From assembly GCF_937876455.1 (NCBI RefSeq), contig NZ_CALFIG010000327.1:1-7032 (forward strand): DNA of 7,032 nt. The letters are read 5' to 3'. This DNA comes from an uncultured Flavobacterium sp. GTDB taxonomy: Bacteria; Bacteroidota; Bacteroidia; Flavobacteriales; Flavobacteriaceae. The first letter of the stretch is position 1. Each line of letters begins with the position of its first letter. The notes below the pieces were generated by a model. The model was not told the origin of the DNA. It worked only from the letters and a program-made list of their open reading frames with translations, and made no database searches. Positions 1 through 5,332 of the stretch are shown in pieces. The position numbers and the translations under genes were made by a program.

Positions 1-805
1 ATTCGAGTACATGACTACGGGCGTCGACTTCATAGTAGACCCCGAGGTGCAAGACTCCTATGTTTGGGTATCAACGCCAAATGACCAAGGTACTTCGACG
101 TGTGGTTTCGGTGAGTTTTTCAAAATATCAATCTACGAAATTATCCTTCGTAATATCCTGCGACTCAATGCGGACTATCTTGAGGTGAACATTGCACCTT
201 TCCGCCAAGTCAAGACATCAAAGACCGAGGAAACAGAACGCGCGGAGCTGTACGAGGCTGCGGTAAACATGGGTTCGAACGGTGTTGCCTTGACTGACGA
301 GAACGACGAAATTATTTTCCATTCGTCTAGTGGTAGTGGGACGACTTACAACGCATTCGACCAAGCAGAGGAGCGTATTGAGGCCAAGATTTCACAATTG
401 ATTTTAGGACATGCCGACGCCATGAAATCAATACCCGGCAAACTAGGAAACGACGGAGGGGAATCACCTGCGCAGAAAGCACTCGAAGACAAACAATCCA
501 AAGACGGCGACTTCATTACGGCGATTGTGAATAATGTACTTATTCCGAAACTACGCCGACTCGGTTTCCCCGTTCCTGACGGCGCTACGGCGGTCATGAT
601 TAACGACAATGAGAGTATGGAAATTGCGGAGGATTTAGTCGACCTCGGAGGCAAGATGAAAACGGCAGGTTTGCAAATGGATGCCAAGTACTTCACCGAG
701 AAAACGGGAATTCCGACGGTTGACGTTGCACCGGCTATACCGAAACTGCCTGCGAAAGGATTTAGCGATAACATTCAAAACAAGTTGAAAGCGATTTATG
801 GGTAA
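1..805 (+). CDS. Phage portal protein, DUF935 (Mu gp29-like), C-terminal part
   Basis: Portal proteins form the ring at the capsid vertex through which DNA is packaged and to which the tail attaches. The reading frame is open to the left edge, so the true start lies outside; the ATG at 11 is probably internal. Counting from that Met, the order of elements fits the C-terminal half of DUF935 portals: a helix-rich segment with a KTSKTEETER stretch (about 68-77), a short insert, then ERIEAKISQLILGHADAMKS (121-140), which sits where relatives have a conserved 'ISkaILGqT' helix, then a Gly-rich loop, and a helix with NNVLIPKLRRLGFP (174-187) matching the family's C-terminal 'N..LI..L..lNF' region. 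The stop overlaps the next start by 8 bases (ATGGGTAA), a tight operon link. Family assignment comes from recalled motif order, not from a search; portal is firm given the gpF neighbour. Confidence 0.85.
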   Translation, partial: FEYMTTGVDFIVDPEVQDSYVWVSTPNDQGTSTCGFGEFFKISIYEIILRNILRLNADYLEVNIAPFRQVKTSKTEETERAELYEAAVNMGSNGVALTDENDEIIFHSSSGSGTTYNAFDQAEERIEAKISQLILGHADAMKSIPGKLGNDGGESPAQKALEDKQSKDGDFITAIVNNVLIPKLRRLGFPVPDGATAVMINDNESMEIAEDLVDLGGKMKTAGLQMDAKYFTEKTGIPTVDVAPAIPKLPAKGFSDNIQNKLKAIYG

Positions 806-1592
806 ATTGAAATTTTCCGACGAACAAATCGAGGCCATGATAAAGGGCATCGAGGACGGGTCCATCAACGAATTGAACCTGCCCGTCGGCTATTACAATG
901 CCATAACTGACTACATAAAGCGCGCAGTGTACAAAGGATTCAAGGCATCGATTGAGACGGTAAGCGAATTAGATTTACCGCTACTTACGCACATGCTTGA
1001 AAACGTTTATATGTTCGGCGCGGCAAAGACTTTTCAACAAACGCGGGAAATATCTTCACTACTTGTAGACAACGAGAACGGTACTATTCGTACGAGTCGA
1101 GAGTTTAACAAGATAGCGCGCGAGACGTACGACAATTGGAATGACAATTGGGGCGTGTCGGAGTACAACACGGCGATAGCGCAAGCAGATTGCGCGCTCA
1201 AGTGGCAAGACATCGAGAGCAGTAAAGACATTTACCCGTTTGTCCGATATTCGGCAATAGGCGACGCCTGCGATATTTGTGCACCGTTGGACGGTCTAGT
1301 CCTTGAAGTGGACGACCCACTACTCGACAGCATCGCACCGACAAACCACTTCAACTGCCTCTGTCTACTGTTGAAGGAAGACGAAAACGCGAAGGCGACA
1401 GTCAACGCGCGGGAAATCGTGTCGCCGGTAATTGAGAACATGAAAGCCAAAGGGCAAGACATCTTTTTAAACAATGTCGGCAAAACGGGTGACGTGTTTC
1501 CAACATCGCACCCGTATTTCCAAGTCGAGCCGCAATACAAAGAATATGCTGTCAATAATTTCAATTTACCAATCCCCGAGTTTGCAAGATGA
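798..1592 (+). CDS. Phage head morphogenesis protein, Mu gpF-like (minor head protein)
   Basis: This is a 264-aa protein of the Phage_Mu_F / SPP1 gp7 group, minor head proteins made just after the portal and needed for correct head assembly. The signature is in the C-terminal half: DACDICAPLDG (156-166) followed by PTNHFNCLC (181-189), i.e. paired Cys158/Cys161, then His184, Cys187 and Cys189, a pattern that in this family looks metal-binding. Before it is the usual helical stretch ending in SEYNTAIAQADCALKWQDI (121-139), equivalent to the 'RTE..rAyN.ar...w' helix of relatives. The start at 798 lies inside the portal stop, and the stop TGA shares bases with the next ATG (ATGA at 1589-1592), so the three genes are probably translationally coupled. 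Length is at the short end for the family; some relatives carry longer C-terminal extensions. Confidence 0.88.
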   Translation: MGKLKFSDEQIEAMIKGIEDGSINELNLPVGYYNAITDYIKRAVYKGFKASIETVSELDLPLLTHMLENVYMFGAAKTFQQTREISSLLVDNENGTIRTSREFNKIARETYDNWNDNWGVSEYNTAIAQADCALKWQDIESSKDIYPFVRYSAIGDACDICAPLDGLVLEVDDPLLDSIAPTNHFNCLCLLLKEDENAKATVNAREIVSPVIENMKAKGQDIFLNNVGKTGDVFPTSHPYFQVEPQYKEYAVNNFNLPIPEFAR

Positions 1593-1867
1593 GTGTACTG
1601 ATTCTAAATAAAACGCAATACCGCCCAAACATCGCCATCGACATGGTGTTGAATTGCATTCGGCACTACAAGCGATTCGAGAAGCCGTTAAAAGAAATCA
1701 TTCTCGACCATGCGCTTTTCCATAAGTGGAGAGAGGGCATGCTTGAACGTGACGAGACTCTCGAAATAATCGACCGAATGGAGTTTAAGGACGTGACGAT
1801 AAAACGCGGGTCCAAATTTATGTCGGAACCGTTAATAGTAACCTTCAAAGACCTAGTCGCCAAATAA
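1589..1867 (+). CDS. Small phage protein of unknown function, between gpF-like and gpG-like genes
   Basis: I do not recognise this 92-aa protein. It is soluble-looking, with no signal peptide or membrane segment, and has mixed charge with many Lys, Arg, Asp and Glu. The N-terminal half reads as two helices (about 15-50, including NCIRHYKRFEKPLKEIILDH) and the C-terminal part as beta strands (about 66-90). It is real by context: it starts in an ATGA overlap with the gpF-like gene and its stop shares a base with the next start (TAATG at 1865-1869), with no gap on either side. Its place between gpF and gpG homologues, where Mu itself has nothing, suggests a head-completion or head-to-tail accessory role in this lineage, but that is inference from position only. 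Confidence 0.7.
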   Translation: MSVLILNKTQYRPNIAIDMVLNCIRHYKRFEKPLKEIILDHALFHKWREGMLERDETLEIIDRMEFKDVTIKRGSKFMSEPLIVTFKDLVAK

Positions 1868-2304
1868 TGAACGGATTTAACGTAAATAGAATTCGGGAAA
1901 ACATCGCACGCACAAAACGTGTGCTGCCTATCGCGTTGGCGAAAGTAACGGAGAACCATTTCACCGAGTCGTTCACAGTGGGAGCGCTTGACGAGCATAA
2001 ATGGAAGGAGGTACAACGCCGCATACCTGGCACGAACGCGTACAAGTACCCGAGACGCAAGGGGCTATCTCGCCGCACGTCTCCGATACTCGTGCGCACG
2101 GGTGCTTTGCGTCGTAGGACGTCACGATCAATCGCGTCGGCCACGTGGGGCAGAGTCCACTTGATAAACGACATACCTTACGCCAAGGCGCAGAATGAAG
2201 GAAACGAACACATCGACGCAAGACCTTTCATGATTCACACATCAACGCTAGGCAAACTGCAGGGCGCCGAAATTGACAAACAAATGGATAAAATATGGGT
2301 GTAG
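1867..2304 (+). CDS. Phage virion morphogenesis / tail completion protein, Mu gpG-like
   Basis: This 145-aa protein fits the phage virion morphogenesis family (Phage_tail_S; Mu gpG, P2 gpS type), which completes the tail or the head-tail joint. Supporting features in order are an N-terminal helix with NHFTESFTVGALDEHKWKEV (30-49, the family's 'FesegdpdGkaWapl' region), a very basic stretch (about 51-70), ILVRTGALRRRTSRS (74-88, the family's 'iLv.tG.L..Si' motif), VHLINDIPYAKAQNEG (97-112, 'v.....YA..hq.G'), and ARPFM (118-122), the conserved Arg-Pro-Phe near the end. Length is normal for the family. Start and stop overlap both neighbours (TAATG upstream; ATG at 2295 is inside the last codons here), so it belongs to the same transcript. 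Function in this phage is inferred from Mu and P2. Confidence 0.86.
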   Translation: MNGFNVNRIRENIARTKRVLPIALAKVTENHFTESFTVGALDEHKWKEVQRRIPGTNAYKYPRRKGLSRRTSPILVRTGALRRRTSRSIASATWGRVHLINDIPYAKAQNEGNEHIDARPFMIHTSTLGKLQGAEIDKQMDKIWV

Positions 2305-2579
2305 AATATGTAAACATAGGACTTTTCACACGTGTCGACGAGGCACTCGAAACGGCGATTAACTTGACACGCAGTTTCATTCTCGCTGTGTCGGTGATAA
2401 TTGCAAGCGCCACGCTTCAACGTGTAGCGGCTCAGGAGTATATGCCGTTAAACGCTTACGCTTGCCGCGGTGCGCGGTATTATACCGAGGTTGAGACGCC
2501 ATATAAAGTGAAGTGGAATCGAGGGCGATTCAAAATAATTTTTAGACGACAAAAAACAAAAGTAACACACCATGGCTAG
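2295..2579 (+). CDS. Small protein with one hydrophobic segment, unknown function
   Basis: I do not recognise this 94-aa protein. A hydrophobic stretch (SFILAVSVIIASATL, about 27-41) could be a single membrane helix or an uncleaved signal, although Arg43 closes it early. What follows is a short region with an isolated Cys57, then a strongly basic C-terminal tail (about 71-94, rich in Lys and Arg, with RRQKTK at 84-89). The N-terminal 26 residues are mixed. The gene is supported by packing: it starts inside the end of the gpG-like gene and its stop lies within ATGGCTAG at the next start. It could be a small membrane protein for lysis or entry, or a soluble connector protein whose buried helix only looks like a membrane segment. 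Position between gpG-like and J-like genes favours a virion role, weakly. Confidence 0.6.
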   Translation: MGVEYVNIGLFTRVDEALETAINLTRSFILAVSVIIASATLQRVAAQEYMPLNAYACRGARYYTEVETPYKVKWNRGRFKIIFRRQKTKVTHHG

Positions 2580-3435
2580 ATCGGTTCAGGAGTGCAACGC
2601 CTATATAGTTGACAACCTAGTGACGACCTTTGCAACCGAGGGAGTAACCATAGACCCTACATTGTGGAGTAAGGCTAACCGCATGCGCATGATGTGTTAT
2701 TCGTTCGCTATTGCGCAAAGCCTAGGTGAGCAAATTCAAGACATCAACTTGGAAGCTATGCAGACCGTACTTGACAAGTCTGCTGCGGCGTCTCCGTTGT
2801 GGCTTCAAGACAAGGCGTTTAAGTTCCAATACAGCGCGACGAATCCGCAGGTACTTACTGTCGTGAACGGTGTGGTGCAATACCCAACCGAAAACGCGGC
2901 GCTGCGAATTATCAAGGCGTGCGCCGTAAATCCGACACTCGCAAACCACGTGAATATCAAAGTAGCCAAAAACGCGCCACTTGAAGCCTTGTCAAGTACA
3001 GAGCTGACAGCAGCACAAGGTTATTTCGACCAAATAGGCGCGGCGGGAATTACGTACGACCTTATCTCGTTAGACCCTGACCAACTTTACATAAAAGCGA
3101 CTATCTACTACAACAGTTTATACTCCGCTGTTATTCAGTCCTCTGTTATCGATGCACTAGACAACTACTTACTCGGTTTGTCGGTGACTCGATTCGGCGG
3201 TGATATTCTGTTAAGCGACATCGCGAAAGTGATTAAAGAAGTGGCAGGGGTTAACGACGTGGTTTTTGATCGCGTGGCCGCCCGTTACGATTCACAGACA
3301 TTACTCGCAGGAATTGACTTAGTACTCGCAGGAACAGAACAGAATCGCAAGTATAGCATGGCCGCAGGGTACATGATTCAAGAGACTACGTCGGGTTCGA
3401 CATTCGCTGACACTTTAACCTTCATCGCTGAATAA
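2572..3435 (+). CDS. Baseplate J-like protein (wedge component of contractile tail)
   Basis: This 287-aa protein resembles baseplate J-like proteins (P2 gpJ, Mu gp47), which form the baseplate wedge around the central hub. The C-terminal half carries the typical pattern: YIKATIYYNS (173-182), a beta strand opening the final domain; a helix with VIDALDNYLLGL (192-203); FGGDILLSDIAKVIKEVAGV (208-227), the 'G..i..s.l..ai..v.GV.dv' motif; then strands ending near the C-terminus. The N-terminal part (1-70) is helical, and AMQTVLDKSAAASPLWLQDKAF (62-83) seems typical of the Bacteroidota version, which I know less well. No long central insert is present, so it is shorter than many gpJ proteins. The codons for LLAGIDLVLAG contain a 12-base direct repeat (3302-3313 and 3323-3334). 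The stop overlaps the next ATG (TAATG). Confidence 0.78.
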   Translation: MARSVQECNAYIVDNLVTTFATEGVTIDPTLWSKANRMRMMCYSFAIAQSLGEQIQDINLEAMQTVLDKSAAASPLWLQDKAFKFQYSATNPQVLTVVNGVVQYPTENAALRIIKACAVNPTLANHVNIKVAKNAPLEALSSTELTAAQGYFDQIGAAGITYDLISLDPDQLYIKATIYYNSLYSAVIQSSVIDALDNYLLGLSVTRFGGDILLSDIAKVIKEVAGVNDVVFDRVAARYDSQTLLAGIDLVLAGTEQNRKYSMAAGYMIQETTSGSTFADTLTFIAE

Positions 3436-4112
3436 TGCCAGATATAAACGACATAAGCATACCGCAATTTGCAAGCGACATACTCCCACCGGAAGAGCGC
3501 TCAGTCGAAAACGTTTCGGCGTTGACCGGCTTTCTGTCCGCCTTCGGGAGACAGTGGGGTATTTTCCTTGCATTCCTGCGAGGTGCCGACAACCACTACG
3601 GCGCGGCGTCATGGTCAGCGGGAACCTACAACGCGGGAGACATCGTGATTCGATTCCAATCCGGTGAGGTGTTCGAGTGCTTGCTTGATGGCACGACCTC
3701 GGAACCCACACCATCTGCGGAGTGGAAAAAGATACTTGATTCGTTTATCGGTGTTCAGGAATCGCAGAACTTTTGGGGTGGGACTCTTGCACTCACCTAC
3801 GCGTTGAACCGTCGATTCATGACAACGTTCAACGACCCACCGACAAACAGCGATATTTATATCGTGAATACGCCTCTCGCCACCACCCCATTCATCGTGG
3901 GCGATTCCGAGACTACGAGTAGCACGGTCGGCGATTACGTGAGTAGTGCATTCGTGATGGACACCTACTCGATAGCGCCTACTTACGCCTTCGACATTCA
4001 AGTACCGTCGGCGTTGATATCGACACTCGGAACGGACGCCGAAAACATCATTCGCAAATTTGTTGACAAATACCTGACCGCAGGACTTAATTACACAGTA
4101 ACACCATACTAA
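3435..4112 (+). CDS. Baseplate/tail protein with carbohydrate-binding-like insert
   Basis: This 225-aa protein follows the J-like gene, the place held in P2 and Mu by tail protein I (Mu gp48), which closes the baseplate wedge and holds the fibre. I see no clear gpI sequence match, so the role rests on position. Residues 60-97 (W60, then TYNAGDIVIRF, GEVFECLLDG, a Pro-rich turn, W97) match the 'W...tY..Gd.V...g..y.c...t...P.....W' pattern of type 5/12 carbohydrate-binding modules and of many phage tail proteins. The remainder is an N-terminal helical region (22-55, GFLSAFGRQWGIFLAFLRG at 32-50), a central segment rich in Thr and Ser (130-175), and a C-terminal strand and helix (180-225). Sugar binding itself is not shown; in phage proteins this fold often only joins structural parts. 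Confidence 0.6.
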   Translation: MPDINDISIPQFASDILPPEERSVENVSALTGFLSAFGRQWGIFLAFLRGADNHYGAASWSAGTYNAGDIVIRFQSGEVFECLLDGTTSEPTPSAEWKKILDSFIGVQESQNFWGGTLALTYALNRRFMTTFNDPPTNSDIYIVNTPLATTPFIVGDSETTSSTVGDYVSSAFVMDTYSIAPTYAFDIQVPSALISTLGTDAENIIRKFVDKYLTAGLNYTVTPY

Positions 4113-4113
4113 A

Positions 4114-4899
4114 ATGAAAACATTAAAGACAGACCACATAACGAGCACCGTATCGATGCCAATCAAGGCGGGAACTATTGACTTTCTGCAAGTAGCATGG
4201 AAGGAAATCGCGTTGAAGTTGGCCACCTTTGCAGGCTCGAACGTGATGGAAATCGCATCGTCGGGGACTGCTATTTGGGGCCTTGAGAATACCGACAGTT
4301 TCCCAAATTACGACATTCGCCCAGGGTTAATATACTTCGGTGGTGAGTTGTATATATGTGACGGGGCAACGTTCACAGCGAGCGTTGGTCAAACGGCCAT
4401 TTGTTCAATAGTGACAACCTACCAAACGGCAAGCGACGCGGATCCGGTTTTGTTCACCGACGGCAACTCGTACAACGTTCACGAGATTAAGAAAATAAAC
4501 GTTTCTGCGGGTACTTCGGGAACGGGTGCATTCGATTACTCGACGTTGACGTTTATCAATCCTGCGCACAACAACAAAGTGCAAACAGGCTTTCACGCTA
4601 ATTGGTTGGGTTCGGCACTGTCGTATCGTCGTAACGCAAACGGATTGATAACTTTAACGGGTAAATTGGTTGCAGGCGCGAGTGCGAGCTATTCAGATTT
4701 GATTTGCACACTCCCGACAGGGTGGAGACCTGCAGCGGATTTAATTGTTTCCGTGTCTAAGTTTGACGGCACTACGCAATTATCTGCACTCGTAACAATC
4801 AAGGCAAACGGGCAAGTGTTCATCTACCATACGAATGGGGGTGTTACAGTAAGTGATAATTATTATTTAGATACTGTGAGTTTCTATAAATCATTCTAA
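4114..4899 (+). CDS. Tail fibre / receptor-binding protein
   Basis: This 261-aa protein is probably the fibre or tip that contacts the host surface. The C-terminal domain (about 160-261) has the alternating strands and loops seen in many phage fibre and baseplate tip proteins: LGSALSYRRNANGLITLTGKL (165-185), then TLPTGWRPAADLIVSV (199-214), LVTIKANGQVFIY (226-238) and an ending YYLDTVSFYKSF. The 'L.yR.n..G.v.l.G.....t...LP.GyRP.......v.......v.i...G.v......Y..l....F' pattern is what I recognise. The N-terminal 60 residues probably attach it to the baseplate; 60-150 form a middle beta domain. It is short for a fibre and has no long triple-helical repeats, which fits a compact tip. The ATG follows the previous stop by one base. 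No chaperone or inverted duplicate fibre gene follows. Confidence 0.75.
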   Translation: MKTLKTDHITSTVSMPIKAGTIDFLQVAWKEIALKLATFAGSNVMEIASSGTAIWGLENTDSFPNYDIRPGLIYFGGELYICDGATFTASVGQTAICSIVTTYQTASDADPVLFTDGNSYNVHEIKKINVSAGTSGTGAFDYSTLTFINPAHNNKVQTGFHANWLGSALSYRRNANGLITLTGKLVAGASASYSDLICTLPTGWRPAADLIVSVSKFDGTTQLSALVTIKANGQVFIYHTNGGVTVSDNYYLDTVSFYKSF

Positions 4900-4903
4900 T
4901 AAA

Positions 4904-5104
4904 ATGGCGAAGTCTACATCACACGAAAGGAGAATACCTTTTTACGCAAAGCCGAAGCAAGAAGCTCTGGTGAAAGCGTATGCAGAGTCGAAAGGCGAGA
5001 GTTATAGTAAAGTGATAGGAGATGGCGTTGATTTGTTTTTCCGCAGTATGCCACCGCAAGACCGCGCGAATCTATTGGCGCAAGCAAAGAAAAAGACTTC
5101 ATAG
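4904..5104 (+). CDS. Small putative DNA-binding protein, ribbon-helix-helix-like
   Basis: This 66-aa protein looks like a small ribbon-helix-helix (Arc/CopG type) regulator. Residues 9-16 (RRIPFYAK) could be the short beta strand that enters the DNA groove; KQEALVKAYAESKG (18-31) the first helix; SYSKVIGDGVDLFFRSM (33-49) the second helix after the usual turn; the rest (50-66) is a polar, Lys-rich tail. The spacing of strand, helix, turn and helix, the length and the basic N-terminus fit; there is no membrane or signal segment. The gene begins 5 bases after the fibre stop in an A-rich leader and ends just before the stem-loop at 5120-5144. A regulator here could act on the palindrome at 5231-5247 in front of the capsid block, but it might instead be an unrelated small virion protein. 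Confidence 0.6.
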   Translation: MAKSTSHERRIPFYAKPKQEALVKAYAESKGESYSKVIGDGVDLFFRSMPPQDRANLLAQAKKKTS

Positions 5105-5119
5105 GGATGGTTTATAAAA

Positions 5120-5144
5120 GAAGGCCCCTTTGTGGAGGGGCTTC
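5120..5144. terminator. Stem-loop, probable (possibly bidirectional) terminator
   Basis: GAAGGCCCCT (5120-5129) pairs with AGGGGCTTC (5136-5144) around a six-base loop (TTGTGG), with one G of the 5' arm bulged. The stem is GC-rich and lies 15 bases after the stop of the 66-aa gene. On the + strand the stem is followed by TACTCT, a weak T-run. Read from the other strand it is followed by a better one (TTCTTTTAT), but no gene is seen transcribed from that side here. It fits a terminator that separates the tail block from the capsid block, or partly attenuates transcription between them. Confidence 0.6.
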
Positions 5145-5230
5145 TACTCTGATGATACAGTGCACTACTACTGTTATTGGGATTCAAATATACAACTACT
5201 CTCCGAATTACCAAACAACAAAATAAAATA

Positions 5231-5247
5231 TTTAGCAAATTGCTAAA
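5231..5247. promoter_or_regulatory. 17-bp palindrome, candidate operator
   Basis: TTTAGCAA (5231-5238) and TTGCTAAA (5240-5247) are a perfect 8-base inverted repeat about a single central A (5239). It is too tightly closed to be an RNA hairpin, so a binding site for a dimeric regulator is more likely. It lies 53 bases before the protease ATG, in the A/T-rich part of the gap, where a repressor or activator of the capsid block would bind. The ribbon-helix-helix-like protein encoded just upstream is one possible partner, unproven. Confidence 0.5.
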
Positions 5248-5270
5248 ATAGTGGGCTACTTTCCAAGCAC

Positions 5271-5332
5271 CGACAAACCGTTAATCTAAATTTGGGTTAA
5301 TGTTCACGATAGACCCATCTTGCGACAAACCG
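5271..5332. repeat. Paired direct repeat CGACAAACCG flanking the protease start
   Basis: CGACAAACCG occurs at 5271-5280 and again at 5323-5332; with the next five bases (TTAAT and ATAAT) 14 of 15 positions agree. The copies are 52 bases apart, close to five helical turns, on either side of the ATG at 5300. The second copy encodes CDKPIM, part of the protease N-terminus. It may be a regulator site or a chance or duplication remnant. Confidence 0.45.
5287..5294 (+). promoter_or_regulatory. Possible Bacteroidota -7 box (TAnnTTTG), weak
   Basis: TAAATTTG matches the Bacteroidota -7 consensus TAnnTTTG exactly and lies 5 bases before the protease ATG, so transcription from it would begin at or next to the start codon and give a nearly leaderless mRNA. 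No convincing TTG-type -33 element is present 19-21 bases upstream (around 5263), which lowers confidence; the box may be chance in A/T-rich sequence. Confidence 0.25.

Larger units (their letters stand above)
5105..5299. other. Intergenic region before the capsid block
   Basis: This is the only long non-coding gap between genes. Besides the stem-loop it holds an 8-base palindrome AGTGCACT (5159-5166), a 17-base palindrome (5231-5247), the first copy of a 10-base direct repeat (5271-5280) and a TAAATTTG box just before the start codon. The A/T-rich stretch at 5215-5250 is the most promoter-like. No open frame of note, no tRNA and no other hairpin with a T-run is seen. A promoter for the protease and capsid genes is expected here because the stem-loop separates them from the genes upstream; its exact position cannot be fixed by eye. 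Confidence 0.5.

Noticed and set aside
346..774. 142-aa open frame on the - strand inside the portal gene
   Set aside because: Ser- and Pro-rich shadow of the portal coding sequence, with no motif.
3302..3334. 12-base direct repeat TACTCGCAGGAA in the J-like gene
   Set aside because: The two copies are 21 bases (seven codons) apart and encode similar LAG peptides; most simply explained by protein sequence and codon choice.
3615..4226. 203-aa open frame on the - strand opposite the baseplate and fibre genes
   Set aside because: It is rich in Arg, Cys, His and Val in a way typical of antisense shadow frames, spans two well-supported + strand genes, and has no recognisable domain.
5157..5174. 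Short ACAGT/ACTGT inverted repeat and AGTGCACT palindrome after the stem-loop
   Set aside because: Arms of 4-5 bases only, with no T-run or clear context; probably chance.
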